Positions 12,601-21,800 of a stretch of 64,000 bases of DNA are shown piece after piece (positions within the stretch are counted from its first letter, which is position 1; each line of letters opens with the position of its first letter). A program made the position numbers and the translations under genes. Origin of the DNA: Streptomyces sp. NBC_00878. Lineage in GTDB: Bacteria; Actinomycetota; Actinomycetes; Streptomycetales; Streptomycetaceae. The DNA lies in assembly GCF_026341515.1 (NCBI RefSeq), contig NZ_JAPEOK010000001.1, positions 186,001-250,000 of the forward strand. The letters run 5' to 3'. The notes below the pieces were generated by a model. The model was not told the origin of the DNA and did not search any database. It saw only the letters and a program-made list of their open reading frames with translations.

Positions 12601-15600
12601 CCAGCCGCCACAGCGACTCGGGTCCGGTGACGCCGCCGGGGAAGCGGCAGGCCATGCCGACGACGGCGAGGGGCTCGTCGAGGAGTGTGGCGCGGGTGAC
12701 GGCGGGCAGTGCGTCCGCGTCGCCGTTGAGGAAGGCGAGGACGGCTTCCGGGGTGGGGTGGTCGAAGACCAGGGTGGCGGGCAGGGCGCGCCCGGTCTCC
12801 TCGGCGAGGAGGTCGCGGAAGCGGACGGCGGACAGGGAGTCGAAGCCCAGCTCGTCGAAGGAGCGGTCGGCCGGTACGGCGTCGGCGCCCGCGTGTCCGA
12901 GGACGGCCGCGGCGGCGCCGCGCACGAGGTCGAGATCGGCTCCTTGGACGCGTGAGGCGGCCGGGCGGGGCGCGTTGAGGAGGGGGGCGGCGGGCAGCAG
13001 GCTCGCGGAGCCCGGGGTGGCGGGCAGCCAGTAGTGCTCGCGCTGGAAGGGATAGGTGGGCAGGGTGGCCCTGAGGTACGGGTCGGTGCCGGTGCCGAGG
13101 ACGGCGACCCAGTCGACGGGGGCGCCCTGGATGTGGAGGCCGGCGAGGGCGGTGAGCAGGGCGGTCGGTTCGGCGTGGTCGCGGGGCAGCGCGGGCACGC
13201 AGACCGGGCCGCCCTCGGGCAGGCAGTCGCGGGCCAGGACGCTGAGCGCGCCGCCGGGCCCGATCTCCAGGCAGGCGGTGACGCCCTCGGCGGCGAGGGC
13301 GCGCACCCCGTCGTGGAAGCGGACGGCCTCCCGGACGTGCCGTACCCAGTACTCGGCGGTCCGCAGCTCCTCCCCCGCCAGTTCTCCGGAGACGTTGGAG
13401 ACGACGGGGATCGCCGGGGCATGGTAGGTGAGCCCCTCGGCGATCCGCCGGAACTCGGCCAGCATCGGTTCCATGAGCGGCGAGTGGAAGGCGTGGCTGA
13501 CCTTGAGGCGGCGGATGCGCAGCCCGCGTTCCGCGCACAGGGCGGCGGTCGCGTCGATGGCGGTCGCGGGGCCCGAAAGGACGGTGGCACGCGGCCCGTT
13601 GACGGCGGCCACGGCGAGCTGTCCGCCGGTCCCGGCCGCCTCCAGCAGCTCGGGCACCTCGTCCTCGGGCATCTCGACGGCGAGCATCGCGCCGCCCTCG
13701 GGCAGCGCCTGCATGAGCGTGGCGCGGGCGGCGACCAGGGTGCAGGAGTCGTCGAGGGAGAGCACCCCGGCGGTGTGCGCGGCGGCGAGTTCGCCGACGG
13801 AGTGGCCGAGCAGCAGATCGGGGGCGATCCCCCAGTGCTCCAGGAGCCGGAAGAGCGCGACCTCCACGGCGAACAGGGCGGTCTGCGTGTGGGCGGTGCG
13901 CCCGAGCAGTTCGTCGGATTCCAGCGCCTCGGCCAGGGGCCGCTCCAGCAGCGGGTCGAGGCGGGCGCGTACGGCGTCGAAGGCCTCGGCGAACACGGTG
14001 TGGGCGGCGTACAACTCGCGGCCCATGCGGGCGCGTTGGGCGCCCTGGCCCGTGAAGAGGAAGGCGAGTTTGCCGTGCGGGCGGGCCGTGCCGCGTACGG
14101 CGTGGGCGTGCGGGCGGCCCTGGGCGAGGGCGTCGAGGCCGGCGTGCAGCTCTTCGGGCGTGGTGGCGGTGACGGCGGCGCGGTGCGGGAAACGGGCGGC
14201 GGCCGGGGCGAGAGCGCGGGCCAGGGCGGGCGTGGCGGGGGCGTGGTCGCGGAGGAGGGCGGCGTGGTCGCGGAGGGCTTCGGGGGTGCGGGCGGACAGC
14301 AGGAGCGCGGTGGGGCGGCCGTCCGTCTCGGGGGCGGGGACCTGTTCGGCGTCCGGGACCTGTTCGGCGTCCGGGGCCTGTTCGAGGATGACGTGAGCGT
14401 TGGTCCCGCTGATGCCGAACGACGACACGCCCGCGCGGCGCGGACGGCCGGTCTCGGGCCAGGGCTGGTTCTCGGCCAGCAGTTCGACGGCACCGGTACT
14501 CCAGTCGACCTCGGTGGTCGGAGTCTCCAGGTGCAGGGTCTTCGCGAGGACACCGGCCCGCAGTGCCATGACGGTCTTGATGACGCCGCCGATGCCCGAC
14601 ACGGCCTGCGTGTGCCCGATGTTGGACTTCAACGAACCGAGATACAGCGGGTGTTCACGGTCCTGCCCGTAGGTCGCGAGCAGCGCCTGCGCCTCCACGG
14701 GGTCGCCGAGCCTCGTGCCCGTCCCGTGCGCCTCGACGGCGTCGATCTGACCGGGGCTGAGCCCCGCGTCGGTGAGGGCGGCGCGGATGACGCGTTCCTG
14801 GGCGGGGCCGTTGGGCGCGGTGAGGCCGTTGGAGGCGCCGTCCTGATTGACGGCGCTGCCCCGGATCACGGCGAGGACGGGCCGACCCTCGCGTACGGCG
14901 TCGGAGAGCCGGACCAGCACCAGCACTCCGGCGCCCTCGCCCCAGCCGGTTCCGTCGGCGGTGTCGGCGAACGACTTGCAACGTCCGTCGCCCGCGAGGC
15001 CGCCCTGGAGAAGGAACTCCTCGTACAGTCCCGGCGCGGCCATCACCGCGGCGCCGCCGACCAGCGCGAAGGAGCACTCGTGGGCGCGCAGCGCGCGGGT
15101 GGCGAGGTGCAGGGCGACCAGGGAGGACGAGCAGGCGGTGTCGACGGTGAGGGCGGGGCCCTCCAGGCCGTAGTGGTAGGAGAGGCGGCCGGAGGCGACG
15201 CTGCTGGTGGTGCCGGTGAGGATATGGCCGCGTACCTCGCCGAGAGCGACCTCGCCGTGCGGACCGTACTTCTGGTCGGTCAGGCCGACGAACACCCCGC
15301 CGTCGGTGCCCTTGAGGTCCGCCGGATCGAGTCCGGCGCGCTCGACGGCCTCCCAGGAGGTCTCCAGGAGCAGCCGCTGCTGGGGGTCCATGGCGAGGGC
15401 CTCGCGCGGGGAGATCCCGAAGAACGAGGCGTCGAACTCGCCGGCGTCGTAGAGGAATCCGCCTTCGAGGCGGACTCCGGCGTCGGCGAGGGCGCGGGTG
15501 TGCCAGCCACGGTCCTCCGGGAACGGGCCGATGGCGTCCCGGCCTTCGCGCACCAGGTCCCACAGAGCCTCGGGGGTGTCGGCCCCGCCGGGGAAGCGGC

Positions 15601-15727
15601 AGGCCATCGCCACGACGGCCACCGGTTCCTGGCGGTCTGACTCCAGTTCGCTCAGCCGGTTGCGGGTGCGCTGGAGGTCGGCGGTCACCCGCTTGAGGTA
15701 GTCAACAACCTTCTCGTCGTTCGCCAC
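3605..15727 (-). CDS. Type I modular PKS, modules 4-6 (KS-AT-ACP, KS-AT-KR-ACP, KS-AT-KR-ACP)
   Basis: 4040 aa, GTG start at 15727 with GGAG 6 bases upstream. An N-terminal docking helix ([16 protein letters not shown]) precedes module 4: KS 33-460 (Cys199), AT 550-850 with HAFH (malonyl), ACP 920-1000 and no reductive domain, so a beta-ketone is left. Module 5: KS 1014-1435, AT 1540-1850 with YASH (methylmalonyl), KR 2160-2345 without LDD and with the Trp of A-type KRs (VTAVWGAADHGVY), ACP 2440-2515. Module 6: KS 2537-2960, AT 3072-3370 with HAFH, KR 3600-3785 with a TDD (B-type) motif and YAAAN, ACP 3880-3960. The protein ends in a docking tail (SDDELLDFIRTELGKE). AT6 is almost the same as AT3 at DNA level. 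Post-KS linkers carry repeats (EQA and DAEQVP). The substrate is the module 3 product; acts as a cytoplasmic homodimer. Confidence 0.97.
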   Translation of the reverse strand: MANDEKVVDYLKRVTADLQRTRNRLSELESDRQEPVAVVAMACRFPGGADTPEALWDLVREGRDAIGPFPEDRGWHTRALADAGVRLEGGFLYDAGEFDASFFGISPREALAMDPQQRLLLETSWEAVERAGLDPADLKGTDGGVFVGLTDQKYGPHGEVALGEVRGHILTGTTSSVASGRLSYHYGLEGPALTVDTACSSSLVALHLATRALRAHECSFALVGGAAVMAAPGLYEEFLLQGGLAGDGRCKSFADTADGTGWGEGAGVLVLVRLSDAVREGRPVLAVIRGSAVNQDGASNGLTAPNGPAQERVIRAALTDAGLSPGQIDAVEAHGTGTRLGDPVEAQALLATYGQDREHPLYLGSLKSNIGHTQAVSGIGGVIKTVMALRAGVLAKTLHLETPTTEVDWSTGAVELLAENQPWPETGRPRRAGVSSFGISGTNAHVILEQAPDAEQVPDAEQVPAPETDGRPTALLLSARTPEALRDHAALLRDHAPATPALARALAPAAARFPHRAAVTATTPEELHAGLDALAQGRPHAHAVRGTARPHGKLAFLFTGQGAQRARMGRELYAAHTVFAEAFDAVRARLDPLLERPLAEALESDELLGRTAHTQTALFAVEVALFRLLEHWGIAPDLLLGHSVGELAAAHTAGVLSLDDSCTLVAARATLMQALPEGGAMLAVEMPEDEVPELLEAAGTGGQLAVAAVNGPRATVLSGPATAIDATAALCAERGLRIRRLKVSHAFHSPLMEPMLAEFRRIAEGLTYHAPAIPVVSNVSGELAGEELRTAEYWVRHVREAVRFHDGVRALAAEGVTACLEIGPGGALSVLARDCLPEGGPVCVPALPRDHAEPTALLTALAGLHIQGAPVDWVAVLGTGTDPYLRATLPTYPFQREHYWLPATPGSASLLPAAPLLNAPRPAASRVQGADLDLVRGAAAAVLGHAGADAVPADRSFDELGFDSLSAVRFRDLLAEETGRALPATLVFDHPTPEAVLAFLNGDADALPAVTRATLLDEPLAVVGMACRFPGGVTGPESLWRLVTDGVDGITPFPRDRGWDTAALRRIDAGAPTVGGFLHDAAEFDAGFFGISPREALAMDPQQRQLLETTWEALESAGLDPAALRGSRTGVFSGTAGSDYAGVLAASPETEGHVMTGTAGSVVSGRVSYLLGLEGPALSVDTACSSSLVALHLAGQALRAGECDLALAGGVTVMNTMGGFLEFARQGGLASDGRCKAFSDDADGTGWGEGVGVLVVERLSDARRNGHPVLAVVRGSAINQDGASNGLTAPSGPAQQRVIAQALANAGLRPDEVDAVEAHGTGTRLGDPIEAQAVLATYGQEREHPLYLGSLKSNIGHTMAAAGVGGVIKTVLALRAGVLPRTLHADRPTRQVDWTTGSVELLAENQPWPETGRPRRAGVSSFGMSGTNAHVILEQAPEAPPAEIPADTPAETPDEEPAPRPWLLSARTPEALRAQAARLADHLDTSPGTATDVGRALLSSRTLFEHRAVAVGRDRAELLAAVRALADGTATAPAVTTGCAQPTGRGPVFVFPGQGSQWTGMALELLDSSPVFAARMAECERALSAYVDWSLKDVLHGELERVDVVQPVLWAVMVSLAEVWRSYGVEPAAVVGHSQGEIAAAVVAGALTLRDGARVVALRSQAILALSGRGAMVSVQMSADETRALKAVADGRVDIAAVNGPSSVVVAGAPADTEELLAEVTACGGRARRVDVDYASHSAHVEEIRDAVVSALHGITPTTATVPFHSTVEAGLFDTAGLDAEYWYRNLRSTVRLEPTVSGLLTAGHHVFVEISPHPVLTAPLTETAEHADVEPLVTGTLRRDEGGPARMLASLAELCVGGVPVDWTPAYPEGPARPVDLPTYAFQHTRIWPQTLPTGTGTADPAHDDFWRAVDAQDAGALATVLDLPDSGALTAVLPALAGWRQGRRERDTIDAWRYAVDWRPLTTPAAPATLPGTWLIAVPETTALSEVAGAVRERAEHAVVLSVSPYDTPDTLADRIREAAPTAVVTLTGADTTPHPASPDVPTGLATTLALFQGLVRAGVTAPLWCLTQGAQGTADDAGPADPAQAAVWALGRCAAVELPHQWGGLIDLPTALDAATVDQLLTVLAGVDGEDQVALRPAGVLARRLVHTGPPAHPNPGWRPNGTVLVTGGTGALGTHIARWLAEDGAEHLILLSRRGPEAPGATELAAELEESGTKVTLVACDTADRAAVAATLDDLQRDGDLIRAVVHAAGVGVGGPVAEAPFEDLTAVLAAKVTGIDNVEAALDPAQLDAVVYFSSVTAVWGAADHGVYAAGNAVLDARAERRSADGVPTLSVAWGPWAGGGMVSDTIYDQLRLTGLPVIEPETAVAGLRTVLADGDVSVLLADVDWPRFAEVFTTSRPSHLLDELPEARPRSEDEQPAGAAAPASELARTLAGLDQGARTRALRDLVREHAAGVLGHAGADAVDPKRAFRDLGFDSLTAVDLRNRLATATGVRLPSTLVFDQPTATALAAYLGERLFGAQDRPAAPVVVRAADRDEPIAVVAMSCRFPGGIGSPEELWRAVTEGADLVSGFPADRGWPLHRLYDPDEATADSSYVDQGGFLHDAALFDAGFFGISPREALSMDPQQRLLLETSWEALERAGIVPTTLRGSRTGVYVGISEQGHTTRLLDAVGDVEGYFATGAAASVASGRISYTLGLQGPAVTVDTACSSSLVALHLAVQALRAGECDLALAGGAAVMSEPSSFVGFSRQQALARDGRSKAFATAADGFALAEGAGMLVVERLSDAHRNGHAVLAVVRGSAINQDGASNGLTAPNGPSQQRVIHDALAGAGLAPDEVDAVEAHGTGTRLGDPIEAQALLETYGQNRERPLLLGSLKSNIGHTQAAAGVGGIIKTVLALREGLLPKTLHIDEPTPEVDWSAGSVELLTENQPWPETGRPRRAGVSSFGISGTNAHVILEQAEQAEQAEQGEQTEPEAEAPTEHPPAGVVPIVLSAWDHTALRAQAARHAEHLTVHPQLTPGDLARSLATTRAVLPTATVLAATDRDGLHQALAALATDGPTVTDTPADGGLAVVFSGQGSQRVGMGRELYEAYGVFAAAFDEVCAAFEGLALREAVFDGTAEELAETGLAQPALFAVEVALYRLLESWGVRPDVVLGHSLGELVAAFVAGVWSLEDACRVVAARGRLMQELPSGGAMWAVEAEESELTDTPGVWLAAVNGPRALVLSGEEVAVKEVADGFAAQGRRVKQLKVSHAFHSGLMDPMLDDFAQVLGDVAYEAPVIPVVSNVTGEIAGEELATPEYWVRHVRAAVRFADGVRTVRDQDVTTVLELGPDGSLVTLVEDTAPGVLALGALRTGREETRSLAVALGRLHVRGVVVDWAALLPGARRAQLPTYAFQHVPYWLETTRHAAAPDTPELYAPEWRPVEPQKPATGAHWAVVGRPEGRAGILAEALGGTAHAGPESVAEGAELIVLALETAPGTDGPEAVRRSAHDALALLQAVLTDERLSAARVITVTGGATTGGPARAAAWGLALSAQAEHADRLLLIDLDDDTVDAPELASAIATAHQGGESQLAVRQGRPHVLRLTVADPEPAVEARASGTVLITGATGELGALVARHLASVHGIRDLLLVSRSGATAPGADELATDLEQAGARPVFAACDAGDRDALAALINGIPDDRPLTGVVHTAGVTDDGVLTSLTAERIDTVLRAKADAAHHLHELTRGLDLDRFVLFSSAVGTLGGAGQANYAAANAVLDALARTRRSAGLPATSLAWGLWGTGGGMGARIGELDRRRMAKAGVLPLDAAQGLNLFDQAWAARDAVLLPMRTDRTALRARAEAGTLPAALRDLVPAGAAPARTVVDPVPGTGLAALAPADRFRALLDLVRSRAAAVLDHPSADGVDPNRAFREVGFDSLTAVELRNTLAAATGLALPAALVFDHPTPTALAAELDRRLGTGTEATRPELPVLLGQLESAFAELDAGDPERPRFAARLRALAEAGAAGPAPVEADVDTRLAAASDDELLDFIRTELGKE

Positions 15728-15830
15728 GGGTTCTCCGATGGGCCGCTTCGGTACAGGGGCAGGGGGTCGGGGCCGGGGGTCGAGGGTCGAGGCCGGGGGT
15801 CGGGGCCGGGGCCGGGGGTCGGGGTGCCGG
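15728..15830. repeat. G-rich low-complexity spacer between PKS genes
   Basis: 103 bp between the stop of the modules 2-3 gene and the GTG of the modules 4-6 gene. On the plus strand bases 15766-15830 are built from runs of 3-5 G (units like GGGGCCGGGGGTC and CGAGGGTCGAGG), so the transcribed PKS mRNA is C-rich here. The plus strand could form G-quadruplexes. The only other element is the ribosome site for the downstream gene (GGAGAACCC before GTG). The other two PKS gene junctions overlap by 4 bp or are 9 bp apart, so this gap is unusual. No promoter motif was seen. Confidence 0.6.
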
Positions 15831-18800
15831 TCAGGTGAGGTCGCCGAACTCGTTGTCGATGAAGGCGAGGAGTTCGTCGGCGCCGGCCTCGTTCAGAGCC
15901 GTCCCGTGCCCGTCCCCGTCCCTGTCGGCGGTGGTCGCGGTGAGCCGGGTGAGGATGCGGCGCAGTCGCTGGGCGGTCTCGGTGTGGGCCGGGTCGTCGG
16001 GGGTGAGCGCCTCGGCGGCCGTCTCCAGCCGGTCGAGGTCGCGGCGCAGTCGCTCGGCCGGGTCGGTCCCGGCGGGCAGCAGCAGCCGCAGCAGATGCTC
16101 GGCGAGTGCCATCGGTGAGGGGTGGTCGAAGACCAGGGTGGCGGGGACGGTGAGTCCGGTGGCCGCCGTGAGCCGGTTGCGCAGCTCGACGGCGGTCAGG
16201 GAGTCGAAGCCCTGGTCCTTGAAGGCCTGTTCGGGGTCGATGTCACCGGCGTGGGCGTGCCCGAGGACCTGGGCGGTGCGGTCGACGACGAGCGCGAGCA
16301 GCCGCGCCGACTGTTCTTCGGCGGGCAGCGCGGCGAGGGTCGTGCGCAGATCGCCGGTGTCGGCGGTACGGCGGGACGCGGCCCGGCGTGGGGGCTGCCC
16401 GAGGAGCGCGGTGAGCAGTGCGGGGGCGGGCTGCTCGCGGTGACGGGCGCGCAGCGCTGGCAGGTCCAACGGGGCGGCGGTGACCGCCGGTTCGGGCCCG
16501 GCGAGCGCGGCGTCGAACAGTGCGAGCCCTTGGGCGGTGGTCAGCGGCCGGGTGCCGGTGCGACGCAGCCGTTCGCGGTCCCGCTCGCCGAGGGCGGCCG
16601 TCATCCCGCTGGCCTCCTCCCACAGGCCCCAGGCGATGGCCGTGGCGGGCCTGCCCTCACCGGCGCGTTCGGCGGCGAGCGCGTCCAGAGCGGCGTTGGC
16701 GGCGCAGTAGTTGGCCTGTCCGGCGGCGCCGAAAGTGGCGGACGCGGAGGAGAACAGGGCGAAGAACGCCAGGTCGAGGTCTGCCGTCAGCTCGTGCAGA
16801 TGGCGGGCGCCGTACGCCTTGGCATGCAGGACGCCGTCGATCCGCTCGGGCGTGAGGGCGGTGAGGACCCCGTCGTCGGTGACGCCCGCGCAGTGGACGA
16901 CGCCGGTGAGCCCGTCGATCCCGTCCAGCAGGGCGGCCACGGCGTCCCGGTCCCCGGTGTCGCAGGCGGCGACGCGGACCTCGGCACCGGCGGCGGTCAG
17001 CTCGGCCAGCAGCTCCGCGGCGCCCCCGGCGGCGGTTCCGGAGCGCGAGGTCAGCACGAGCCGCCGTACTCCGTGCCGTTGGACGAGGTGGCGGGCGACG
17101 TGAGCGCCGAGGGTGCCGGTGCCGCCGGTGACCAGGACGGTGTCCAGGGCGGGGTCGGGGGCGGGGTCCGGGGCGGGGTCCGGGGCGGCTGGCAGGGTGA
17201 GGACGGCCTTGCCGACCAGGCGGGCTTGCGCGACGGCTCGGAAGGCCTCCGGAGCCTGCCGGACGTCCCAGGCGATGACCGGGGGCGGGGTGAGTTCGCC
17301 AGCCGTGAACAGAGGGTGCAGGTGGTCAAGGATCTCGCGGATGCGGTCGGGGCCCGCGTCCCCCAGGTCGAAGGCCCGGTAGACGACGCCCGGGTGCTCG
17401 GTGGCCACTTGGCCGGGGTCGCGCAGATCGGTCTTGCCGATCTCCACGAACTGTCCGCCGTGTGGGAGGAGTCGGAGGGAGGCGTCGGTGAACTCGCCTG
17501 TCAGGCAGTTGAGTACGACGTCCATGCCGGCGCCGTCGGTGGCGGTGAGGAAGGTGTCGTGGAAGTCGAGGGTGCGGGAGTCGGCGATGTGGGCGTCGTC
17601 GAGTCCGGCGGCGCGCAGCGCGTCCCACTTGCCGCGTGAAGCGGTCGCGAATACCTCCGCACCCAGATGCCGGGCCAGCTGGACGGCGGCCGTACCGACC
17701 CCGCCCGCCCCGGCGTGGACCAACACCCGCTGCCCGGACCGCAGTCGGCCCAGATCGACCAGCCCGTAGTACGCGGTGAGGTGGACGACCGGCGCGGCGG
17801 CGGCCTGGGCGAGACTCCAGCCGGCCGGCACCGGGGTCAAGAGCCGCTCTTCGGTGACCGCTTGGGGGGCGAAGGCGCCGTCGAGCATGCCGGTCACCCG
17901 GTCGCCGGGTGCGAAGCGGGTGACGCCGGGGCCGGTCTCCAGAACCACTCCGGCGCCCTCTATGCCGAGGTCGGCCGCGCCCGGGTACAGGTCGAGGGCG
18001 ATGAGAGTGTCCCGGAAGTTGACGCCGGCGGCCCGTACAGCGATCCGCACCTCGCCCGGGGCCAGTTCATGCCCGGTCTGCGGGTCGGGGACGAGCGCGA
18101 GGTCACCGAACGAGCCACGCGGGACACAGTCCAGCCGCCACCGCCCGGCCGGGGTCTCCAGCGCCTCCACGCGGACGACCCGCTCCAACCGGCGTCCGTA
18201 CAGGCTGCCCTGACGAACCGCCAGATCGGGTTCACCGACCGCCAGCAGCGCGTCGACCGGCAGCTCCCCGGCATCCGCGTCCACGAGCACGATCCGGCCC
18301 GGGTGCTCGGCCTGCGCCGCGCGCACCAGCCCGGCGGCAGCGGCGTGCGCGGCGTCCGGCGCGGCGGGGGCGGACTCGGTCAGCAGCCCGGCGGCCGGGA
18401 CGGTGGCGGCCCGCCGGGTCACGAACAGCAGCGGTGCGTCGGTGGCTCGCTCGTCGGCAAGCCACTCCTGGAGCAGTTCCAGGACGCGCCCGGTGACAGT
18501 GCCGAGATCGCCGTCGGGGCACTCGGCGACCACGACATCGGCCGTCTTCTGGGGCACTCCCTCGGGTACGGCCAGCGCGGCCCAGCCCACCCGGTACAAC
18601 ACGTCCTCGTCGGCGCCGGTCGGCGCGGGCAGCCGCTCGGGGCTCGTCTCGCGCAGGACGAGACCGCGCACGGTGACCACCGGCGCGCCCGCCGCGTCCA
18701 CGGCGGTCAGCGCGACCGTCCCGTCGGCGGCCCGGGTGATCCGGGCGTGCACGGCGTCGGCTCCGGCCGCGTGGATACGTACCCCGGTCCAGGCGAACGG

Positions 18801-21800
18801 CAGCCGGGGTGCGCCACCCGGTGGCAGGTCGACGCCGAGGGCGTGCAGGACGGCGTCCAGCAGCGCCGGGTGCAGGGCGAACCGGTTCGCGGCGGGCCGC
18901 TCGTCCTCCGGCAGCTCCGCCTCGGCGTACAGGGTGCCGTCCGGGGCCCGCAGCACCGTTCGCAGCCCCTGGAAGGCGGGCCCGTAGTCGAACCCGGCGT
19001 CGATCAGACCGGGGTAGAAACCGTCGAGCGACACGGACTCGACGCCGCTCTCCGGCCGGTCAAAAACCTCTCCGGCGCTGTCGTCGGCCGGGACGAGTAA
19101 GCCCTCCGCGTACCGGGTCCAGGGCAGGGTGTCGTCGTCGGCGACCGCGCGGGAGTACACGGCGACCGCGCGCCGCCCGTCCTCGTCCGGCTCGGCCACG
19201 GTGAGCCGGAGGTCGGCCGCCGCCTCGGCGGTGAGGGCAAGCGGGGTGGCGAGGGTCAGCTCGGCCAGCTCCGGGCAGCCCAGCCGCTCACCGGCCCAGC
19301 AGACGAGGTCGACGAAGCCGGTGCCGGGCAGCAGGGCGGTGCCCAGCACTCCGTGGTCGGCGATCCAGGGGTGCGTGGCCCGCGAGATCCGCCCGGTGGC
19401 GATCACCGCGCCACCGTCGGGCGAGGTGATCCAGGTGCGCAGCAGCGGGTGGTCGACGGCACCGACCCCGGCCGCCGCCAGCGCCCCGGCCGGTATTTCG
19501 GCGTGGGCGGGCCAGTAGCGGCGGTGCTGAAAGGCATACGTGGGCAGATCGGCCCGGCGGGCGCCCGTACCGGCGAACACCGCGCGCCAGTCCACGGCCA
19601 CGCCCTGGACGTACGCCTCCCCCAGCGCGCCCAGCAGCGCCTCCGGCTCGCTGCGGTCCCGGCGCAGCACGGGCACCGCCGCCAGCCCCGGCTCGGTCTC
19701 CTGCACGAGCGCCAACAGCGAGCCGTCGGGCCCCAGTTCGAGGACGGTCCCGATGTCCTGTGCCCGGACGGCCCGGACCCCGTCGGCGAACCGGACCGCG
19801 GCGCGGACGTGCCGTACCCAGTACTCGGGGGTGGCCAGCTCCTCCCCCGCCACGTCACCCGTGACGTTCGAGACGACCGGGATCAACGGCGCCGCGAAGG
19901 ACACCCCGGCGAGCACTTGGGCGAAGTCGTCCAGTATCGGGTCCATCAGTCCCGAGTGGAACGCGTGGCTCACCTTGAGCTGCTTCACCCGGCGGCCCTG
20001 AGCCGCGAACCCGTCCGCGACCTCCTTGACGGCGACCTCCTCACCGGAAAGCACCAGCGCACGGGGCCCGTTGACAGCCGCGAGCCAGACACCGGGGGTC
20101 TCCGACAACTCGGACTCCTCCGCCTCCACGGCCCACATCACTCCACCGGACGGCAGGGCCTGCATCAGCCGACCGCGCGCCGTCACAACCCGGCAGGCAT
20201 CCGCCAGGGACCAGACGCCGGCGACATGAGCGGCCACCAACTCGCCCAGGGAATGCCCGAGTACGACGTCGGGACGCACTCCCCAGGACTCCAGCAGCCG
20301 GTACAGCGCGACCTCGACCGCGAACAACGCGGGCTGGGCGAGACCGGTCTCCGCCAACTCCTCAGCCGTGCCGTCGAACACCGCCTCCCTCAGCGCCAAC
20401 CCCTCAAAAGCGGCGCACACTTCATCGAACGCGGCGGCGAACACCCCGTACGCCTCGTACAACTCCCGCCCCATCCCCACCCGTTGCGACCCCTGACCCG
20501 AGAACACCACCGCGAGTCCCCCGTCCGTGGCGGTGGTCACGGTGTCCGTGGCAGTGGCCAGGGTGTCGAGGGCGGCGCGCAAGTGCGCGGGGTCGGTGGT
20601 GAGGAGGGCGGCGCGGTGGTCGAGGGCGGCGCGGTGGGCGGCGAGGGTCAGGCCGAGGTCGGGCAGGGCGGGCGCGTCGCGGGCGTCGAGGGCGGCGCGC
20701 AGCCGGGCGGCCTGCGCCCGCAGGGCGGGGGCGCTGCGGGCCGACAGCAGGACCGGTACGGCGGGGAGCGTGCGGGTGGCCTCGGGCTCCGCGTCGGATG
20801 CGGGGGCCTGCTCCAGGATGACGTGGGCGTTGGTGCCGCTGATGCCGAACGCCGAGACGGCCGCACGGCGCGGTCGGCCGGTCTCGGGCCAGGGCTGCCG
20901 CTCGGTCAGGAGCGTGACGGCGCCGGAGGCCCAGTCGACCTGGCTGCTCGGCTCGTCGATGTGCAGGGTCTTCGGCAGGACACCCTCGCGCAGGGCGAGG
21001 ACGGTCTTGATGACCCCGGCGACCCCGGCGGCGGCCTGGGTGTGCCCGATGTTCGACTTCAACGAGCCGAGATACAGCGGGTGTTCACGGTCCTGCCCGT
21101 AGGCGGCCAGGACCGCCTGGGCCTCGATCGGGTCGCCGAGCCGGGTGCCCGTCCCGTGGGCTTCGACCGCGTCGACCTCGTCGGGGGCGAGGCCCGCGTT
21201 GGCGAGGGCCCGGCTGATGACGCGCTGCTGGGCGGGGCCGTTGGGCGCGGTGAGGCCGTTGGAGGCGCCGTCCTGGTTGATCGCGGAGCCTCGTACGACG
21301 GCCAGCACACGGTGTCCGTTACGCCGGGCCGCCGACAGCCGCTCGACGACGAGGACGCCGACGCCCTCGCCCCAGCCGGTGCCGTCGGCGGCGTCGGCGA
21401 AGGACTTGCAGCGGCCGTCGGCGGCGAGGCCGCCCTGGCGGGTGAAGGACTCGAAGGCGGTCGTGGTGGCCATGACGGCGGCGCCGCCCACGAGGGCCAG
21501 ATCGCATTCGCCCTCGCCCAGCGCGCGGACCGCGCTGTGCAGGGCGACCAGGGAGGAGGAGCAGGCGGTGTCGAAGGTGACCGCCGGTCCCTCCAGGCCG
21601 AGGACGTAGGAGATCCGGCCGGAGGCGACGCTGCCGACCGAGCCGGTCAGGGCGTAGTCCTTGCCCTCCTCGGTGGTGAGGGCGAGGGAGGCGTAGTCGA
21701 AGTTGCCCGCGCCGACGTAGACGCCGGTGCGGGAGCCGCGCAGGGCGAGCGGGTCGATGCCGCTGCGTTCGAGGGCCTCCCAGGAGGTCTCCAGGAGCAG

